Assembly: GCA_013368375.1 (NCBI GenBank)
Contig: JAACJP010000007.1
Coordinates: 496,001-560,000, forward strand
From: Tricholomella constricta
Taxonomy: Eukaryota > Basidiomycota > Agaricomycetes > Agaricales > Lyophyllaceae
Length of the DNA stretch: 64,000 bases
Reading direction: 5' to 3'
Of this stretch, positions 58,801 through 64,000 are shown one piece after another. Made by a program: the position numbers and the translations under genes. How positions within the stretch are numbered: position 1 is the stretch's first letter; every line of letters begins with the position of its first letter. Under the pieces are notes generated by a model that was not told the origin of the DNA, did not search any database, and was given only the letters and a program-made list of their open reading frames with translations.

Positions 58801-58975
58801 TCATCATCACCCTCTGTGCGGAGGTTGGGACTCGCCATGGCCGCAATCTGTCGATCGACGTGTCATATAGGATCATATCATATATGCATGTACTACACAT
58901 CCTACGTAGCCTCACCCTAGGTTCAAGACAAACGTAGCGTGCGCACTTAGAAAGTAGTAGGGCGGCGGGCGACGA
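55846..58975. repeat. Partial third unit of the tandem array
   Basis: Starts within the spacer upstream of the DUF6533-type gene (gagccgcgatacccg), lacks the oxidoreductase-like gene, carries DUF6533 copy C, and continues without a break into the real eL20 3' end. It therefore holds the intact right junction of the ancestral locus. Confidence 0.85.
56300..58015 (+). CDS. DUF6533-type membrane protein, tandem copy C (most diverged)
   Basis: MSANLEVAQQ, YYFAAYAILVYDYFLTFPAE, VEFVWRSKKTL, ASALFLLNRYISLSLSTVV, FAITEFAYTVLIFTVAEVFLALR, VYVLTRKNVYLAAILTLHI, VYLSLALSFDTFVLIATLIV, NRWLRVIQRDGIFYFIVIF, INRLHLSLKKVGSEEEP and MVSRQIMSTVR appear in the same order as in A and B. A one-base deletion upstream of 56300 breaks the alternative longer start used in A and B, supporting the MSA start. 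It could be functional; two-frame ambiguity remains at the exon-1 splice. Confidence 0.66.
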
Positions 58976-59643
58976 AGGTCGAGCGGGCCTTGGTAATCCG
59001 GTGAGGGAGAGGGAACTTAAGGTTGGGGACCATAAGTTGCTTGATGTAGGGGCGGCGGACGTCATCAGACTTCTCAATCTCAACGACACGGATAATCTAA
59101 CGGAATCATGAGGTACAACTGCGATAGAGAACTCATAGAACGTACGTGGATCGACCTGAAGCGAGCACGGTGCCTGGCAGCCATATCCTGGTACAAGCTC
59201 TTGACAGCGTCAGCCCGGCTGAGGTCACGGAACTCCTTGTACATGTTGTGGGTGCCGGAGCGGGAGTCGTAGCGAAGCCAGATACCAAAGTTCTTGACTT
59301 TCAGGGGCTTCTTTTCGTGGATCTACAAAAAGGTCGCAAAGGACCAGTCAGCGATCCCATTCCGCCTGCCTCTTGAGGGCTGCAAGGGACATCATGATAC
59401 ACACAACGTTCACACCGATGATTTCTCCGCTGGCCTTCTTGACCTTTTTGAGATGCCTGGGTAGACCATGAGATCTGCAAAGCGACCGTAAAAAGGGTAG
59501 GACACGCACCTGAGGAAATACCAGTAACGAGACTTGGCGACAACCTCGTTGGGGGCGAAGATGCGCATACGATAGATTTTAGGGATAGGCTCAACCTCGG
59601 TGGGGAGGTGGCGTCCGACAACCTGGTATTCTTGAAGGCCCAT
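58947..59643 (-). CDS. 60S ribosomal protein eL20 (L18a)
   Basis: Exons 59643..59510, 59456..59405, 59322..59146 and 59096..58947 give 170 residues in frame, close to the normal 172-176. Conserved blocks: [95 protein letters not shown] and the C-terminus ARRPTTF. It is a structural protein of the large cytosolic ribosomal subunit. The 3' end was copied in the duplication to 51187-51215. Confidence 0.96.
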
Positions 59644-60559
59644 TCTAATTTGCGAAGAGATCGAAGTCAGTTATCCGTTCTAGTACATCCAGCCCGATGG
59701 TGCCCAATCCACCCAATTTCACAGCTTTTTTCGCAGCGAAACCCTTCCAAACGGCATTCTATGCATCGCGGTGGGCCATAGCAGTGAAATAGAGGCACTC
59801 ACGTCGTCGATTGGCGTTGTCTTGAGGATGTCGGCGTGGGCTTGTCCTGGTTGAAACAAAATTCACGCTGTTTGGCTGTGTTACAATCACACAGTGCTCA
59901 TCGGCATTTCGGCAATACTCGGACAAGCTCTGCTTTCTCGAAATCTACTGCAATTGACATTCCTTAATACATACTGGTCACAGACATCCTTTGAGAACGT
60001 AAAGCTCCTATCTTTCCATCACACCAGAATCTTTGTTCATGAAAAATTGGTCGCTGTTGCTTGGATTGACGGCAAGTGCTGTCATGCTATTCAAAGTAGC
60101 GTTATTTATTTTATGTCTCTTCATTTGCAGCCCGATGTATACCGGCTCAACATTATGGATCTGCAATCTCTCGGAGACGGTGTCAGTCATGTCAATTGCA
60201 AACAACTCACAACTCCTCGAGCATATGTCCATCTGGCATCAATGGAGACCGCCTGGCAGACTGACTCACTGGGCGGGGATACTTGGTTACGATACATTCG
60301 AGGATCTTCCTGTGTTCGATGGTAACAGTGATCGAATGAAGTATACATATCTCCAATGACACCTGGTCATGCCAGGCTTGACTGGCATTTCCTTCCCTTC
60401 CACCTGTTCTGCAGGGCTTTTCGGTTGTTCTCTTTCTTTTTCGCTTTGAGGCTTCCGGGAAGTCGAATCTAAAGCAGGGCTAATTACTTCCGAGTGGCTT
60501 GTGCACGACCTCCGATTTCAAATCCAGAAAGGCACCCCGCATAAGCCAAAGCGTTAGTT
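59644..60559. other. Intergenic; eL20 promoter side
   Basis: A plus frame at 60033-60359 begins hydrophobic (MKNWSLLLGLTASAVMLFKV) and could encode a short secreted or membrane peptide, but nothing else supports it. No other gene recognised. Confidence 0.45.
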
Positions 60560-62052
60560 ATGGATGGTTGTAAGCCAGCTTCCTACCTGTCCAAGAGCCT
60601 GTTTACCCCGTTGCTCCTCCGGTCACAACAGATTATGATCCGAAACATGGTTCAGTCGAGGTCTTTATTGCGTTGCAAATCTTCGGAGCCGCTCTCTTCG
60701 TTCTAGTGACAATTTCGGCGTTTATAGCCCAACGTCGAGGAGGAAGTCGCCATGCAACCTTTTTCAGCTTTTGTTTCGCTTGGATCGTCTTTTGCATTTC
60801 ATATTCGTTGTTGTTCTTTGCTGGTCAACAAGCCGCTCGCCCAGCGCCCGAGCATGGACTCTGCGTCGTACATGCCGCTCTAGTTTACGCCGCTCCGCCT
60901 TTGTAAGCTGTCATCATGCAGCATCACTCTAAGGCTAACGCAGAAATATTTAGGGCAAGCTCCGCCACAGTATCGCTTGTCACACATGTGAGCACAAATG
61001 GTTCATGCGTCTGAAGATCATGCTTTGAATGCTTCTCCGGCGCAGTTGATGCTGAATGTACTTTTGGCACTGAGGACGGCAGATAAAAAGAGGTCTTCAT
61101 TCACGTCCGCTGCAGTCAGTCGATTACAATGTCATCCTATTAAAGCTGACTCGGGAATCCTGTAAAGCTCGTCGTTATTCCCTGGGTCATGTGGGCCGCG
61201 GTCTTCGTTGGCGTTCTTGTGGTAGGCATTTTATGATCTTGGAGTCTTCGCATCCAATGAAACACAAACCCTGCAGTTTGGTCTTCGCCATTCCGAGTTC
61301 GTGCAGATCTCTCCGAACGGGACCTTTTGCATCCTTGTCAACACCGCCTTGTGAGCCCACACGCGTTCAACCCTTGAGCAATGCTAATCACTGGTCGCTT
61401 GCTCCTCCAGGCCGAAGCTGACATCAGTCTGGGCAACGATAGCATCAATTGTGCTTGTGACTGAAGAAGGTGTCTGCAACAACCTCGTTACTTATCATGA
61501 CTGCAGCTCAACGTCCACCACCCAGTTATCGTCGCTGTCCTTCTATACCGAAACCGAGAAGTCTTCCCTGGCTTTGGCCAATCCAAAACCATGGCTATTC
61601 GCGTCGGCATATTCACTGCAGTGGGACTGGGTGCCATCGCGTAAGTTTCCTCTCCAGTACATGCACCGTTGATTTCCTCACCATCTTATAGCGTTGCATT
61701 TATCTACATCGTGACACAGAAGCGAGGTGTACAATTTGATCTCCTTATTGCAGCTAGTAAGTCTGCGCCTCAGTTTTTGCCCCTGCGTCCAATCAAACGT
61801 CACCTAGTTCCTTTTTCTACGGCAATCATTTTTGGTAGCCAAAAGGTTCGTTGTTTCCACTTCGATGCTATCCAGGAAGTAACTGTTGTGCAGGATATCC
61901 TCCAAGTATGGGTTTTCTGGAAGAGATATGATAGAACGGAGACACAAGAGACCAACGGATCCGCTGTGCTCACCACGATTCTTTCCTCGCGAATGACCAA
62001 TTCGATTCCTGAGCGCCTTCAGGAGCCCACCACTTCTCATCAATACGTTTGA
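60560..62052 (+). CDS. Seven-helix (GPCR-like) membrane protein of unknown function
   Basis: Short exons join into: PVYPVAPPVTTDYDPKHGSV, ALQIFGAALFVLVTISAFIA (helix 1), SFCFAWIVFCISYSLLFFAG (helix 2), ASSATVSLVTHLMLNVLLAL (helix 3), VVIPWVMWAAVFVGVLVFGL (helix 4), an extracellular loop ending ISPNGTFCIL, LTSVWATIASIVLV (helix 5), RVGIFTAVGLGAIAVAFIYI (helix 6) and PFSTAIIFGSQKDILQVWVF (helix 7), then a hydrophilic tail ending at 62052. The topology and loop Cys fit a fungal GPCR-like protein, but I cannot match it to a named class. The start at 60560 is weakly supported. Confidence 0.65.
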
Positions 62053-62646
62053 GAAATAAGATCGCAACATGCCAGGCACTGTTGGATGCTCTGCACGGAC
62101 ATGGAATGGCACTTGGGGTGTCTTGCGGACTAGAAAAATGTACACTTCGGACATGCTCTACGCGTCATAATCGCCCTCTTCTTCCCCCATGTTACTCTCA
62201 CGGATGTTCTCGTATTCCTCGCATCTCCGATCCCCTATCCCTCGTCATCCTTGTCATCATCTCTTGTTCTCTAGGTCGTAATCTTTCAGTGTATTGTACT
62301 TAGGCCCCTCCCCAGCTACTTACTCGTATAAACGCCCCCTGCTCCAGTAGGCATATCCTAACCCCTATGTATTTACTGCTACGTAAGCGGTTGTGAATTA
62401 CCGAACCTTCACTTTGGATCTGGTGGGTATTCAGTATCTGATACTATGGCTGAACACAAACGTTATATGACATTGGCTATAAATTATTTTTCCACTCACA
62501 AACGATTTGACAACCTGATTTACCGTTGTACACTTCTTACCAACGAGACACACATGCTGGTATAGCCCTCCCTCGACGTTATCTTCAGCAGTTCATGTAG
62601 CAAGCAACTTTGCCCCGGCTTGTCACAACATGTCACACGGAGGAAC
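62053..62646. other. Intergenic, COQ3 promoter side
   Basis: No gene or structured element recognised. Confidence 0.5.
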
Positions 62647-63671
62647 ATGCGTCTCTCCAACCTTGTCCGCACCCTGCACCGCCAACTCCACTCTTCAGCC
62701 AATCATGGGACAATCAATGCCGAGGAAATCGCTCATTTCTCCCGTCTCTCGTCCCAGTGGTGGGACGAACAGGGAGAGTTCGCTTATTTGCACAGAATGA
62801 ACCCCGTACGCGTCCAGTTTATACAGGACAAGCTACTCGAAGTTTCTCGTGAACACGAGGGGGAGGAAGCGCCGCCGACGAGAGGATTACGTGGTTTAGA
62901 CGTCCTGGATGTTGGATGTGGTGGCGGTCTCTTATCGGAGGTAGGCATTGACGACGAATATCGTTCCCGCTGTTCTTGACGACCTTTACAGAGTCTCGCG
63001 CGTCTCGGCGCCAATACTTTAGGGATCGATGCGTCCGAGTCAAATGTCAAGATAGCCAAACTCCATTCATCTGCAGACCCAAGGCTTGAACATCTTTCCT
63101 ATCTCAACGCGCCGGCGGAGTCGCTTCTAGAGTCCTCTAAACGGTACGACGTCGTCTGCTCGATGGAAGTGTTGGAACACGTCGACAACCCCGCTACCTT
63201 CCTCTCTACATGTGCTGAGTTGGTCAAAGTGAGTTTCAAGTCCTTACTCGAAATGCCAGAATATAACAGGCGTGTTTTTAGCCCGGAGGCCACCTGTTCC
63301 TTTCTACAATAGCCCGGACGCCTCTTGCCTACTTCCTCACCATCTTCCTTGCTGAGGATATCCTACGCAAGGTTTCTCGAGGCACACACACGTACTCTAA
63401 GTTCATCAAACCTACCGAACTCGTCTCGTTCTTTCAAAAGCACCGATCACCGTCCGATGGTACAGTGGACCCCCAGTATCTCGAACATGCTACTCTGCCG
63501 AAACCGTGGATATCACCTCAAGCCTCTCCTGCATTTCCACCTCGGGTTGAAGCGGAGGTGCGCGGGCTTATCTACCACCCTCTACGAGCAAAATGGCACC
63601 TTGCTCCCCGCGATGCATGGGCTGCTACTGATTGTAACTACATATTTTGGGTTCGCAAGCCGTTTCAGTAA
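62647..63671 (+). CDS. COQ3: Ubiquinone biosynthesis O-methyltransferase, mitochondrial
   Basis: Exons 62647..62940, 62992..63228 and 63282..63671 give 306 residues. The start at 62647 yields MRLSNLVRTLHRQLHSSANH, a mitochondrial presequence; an ATG at 62630 is out of frame. Then NAEEIAHFSRLSSQWWDEQGEF, the SAM-binding motif LDVLDVGCGGGLLSE split by intron 1, GIDASESNVKIAKLH, VCSMEVLEHV, PGGHLFLSTI and HTYSKFIKP follow, as in Coq3/UbiG. It performs both O-methylation steps of coenzyme Q head-group synthesis on the matrix side of the inner membrane, in the CoQ synthome. The C-terminus ends YIFWVRKPFQ. Confidence 0.95.
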
Positions 63672-64000
63672 TCCACCATCTAATTATTAATATATGTATT
63701 GGCGTGTCTTGAGTAACTCTTACGCCCTCTCTAGGAGTCTCAGACGCGATTGTCTAGCTGATTGAGGTCAACATTCTCAATTTCAAGAATTGAACGCCTG
63801 TTACCGTATATAGGGAGCCCAAAACATAGGAAATCTCAGGGATGATCGTTTACTGCAGCTGAGAAGCGCGTTAGGTGACGTGGTGGCAGTGCCGTGAGCT
63901 CGATGGCGTAGCCCAACACTAGTCTCCGGTAGCCGACCTTATGACAGATGACAGTCGATCTGTTTTATAAGGTCTGCTCTTCTTGGCACAGGTTTTGGCT
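63672..64000. other. 3' flank of COQ3 to window end
   Basis: No gene recognised in the 329 bp remaining. Confidence 0.5.

Noticed and set aside
1..64000. CRISPR arrays, operons, riboswitches or prokaryotic mobile islands.
   Set aside because: The window is spliced eukaryotic DNA throughout and no spaced direct-repeat array was seen.

Overview
This is nuclear DNA of a filamentous basidiomycete, most likely an Agaricomycete. Genes carry many 45-65 nt introns, there is an intron-containing tRNA, and several families typical of mushroom-forming fungi are present (DUF6533-type membrane proteins, GT61 transferases, DUF7330-like and Kre9/Knh1-like proteins). All gene models below were spliced by eye from frame continuity and GT-AG or GC-AG sites. 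For 12 genes the exon lengths were summed and close exactly in frame.

Layout. 0-2 kb: 3' part of an AGC-like kinase with an acidic repeat tail. 3.5-5.2 kb: DUF6533-type gene. 5.9-8 kb: amidase. 8.9-11 kb: GT61 transferase. 11.5-12.5 kb: unknown nuclear-type protein. 12.9 kb: tRNA-Gln. 13.5-14.3 kb: Kre9/Knh1-like surface protein. 14.4-14.9 kb: a MITE. 15.3-19.4 kb: two-RRM protein with a Gln/Asn-rich tail. 20-21.9 kb: second DUF6533-type gene. 22.6-25.6 kb: Mup1-type permease with a hAT-like element in its last codons. 26-27.8 kb: two tandem cyclophilins.

28.7-41.7 kb is an aromatic-catabolism region. A sugar/quinate-type MFS transporter is divergent from a quinate/shikimate dehydrogenase. 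An APH-fold kinase-like gene follows. Then an intradiol (hydroxyquinol-type) dioxygenase is divergent from a maleylacetate reductase. Together they could import quinate, oxidise it and open hydroxyquinol towards beta-ketoadipate, as expected for a plant-litter or wood decomposer. 41.9-45.4 kb: DUF7330-like gene and an intact AAA-ATPase-like/PD-(D/E)XK protein.

45.7-59 kb is a segmental duplication. A MULE transposase relic lies beside a roughly 5 kb unit (oxidoreductase-like gene plus DUF6533-type gene). The unit is repeated in tandem, followed by a third partial unit that runs into ribosomal protein eL20. The first unit ends in a copied fragment of the eL20 stop region, which marks a breakpoint. 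60.5-62 kb: a seven-helix membrane protein. 62.6-63.7 kb: COQ3.
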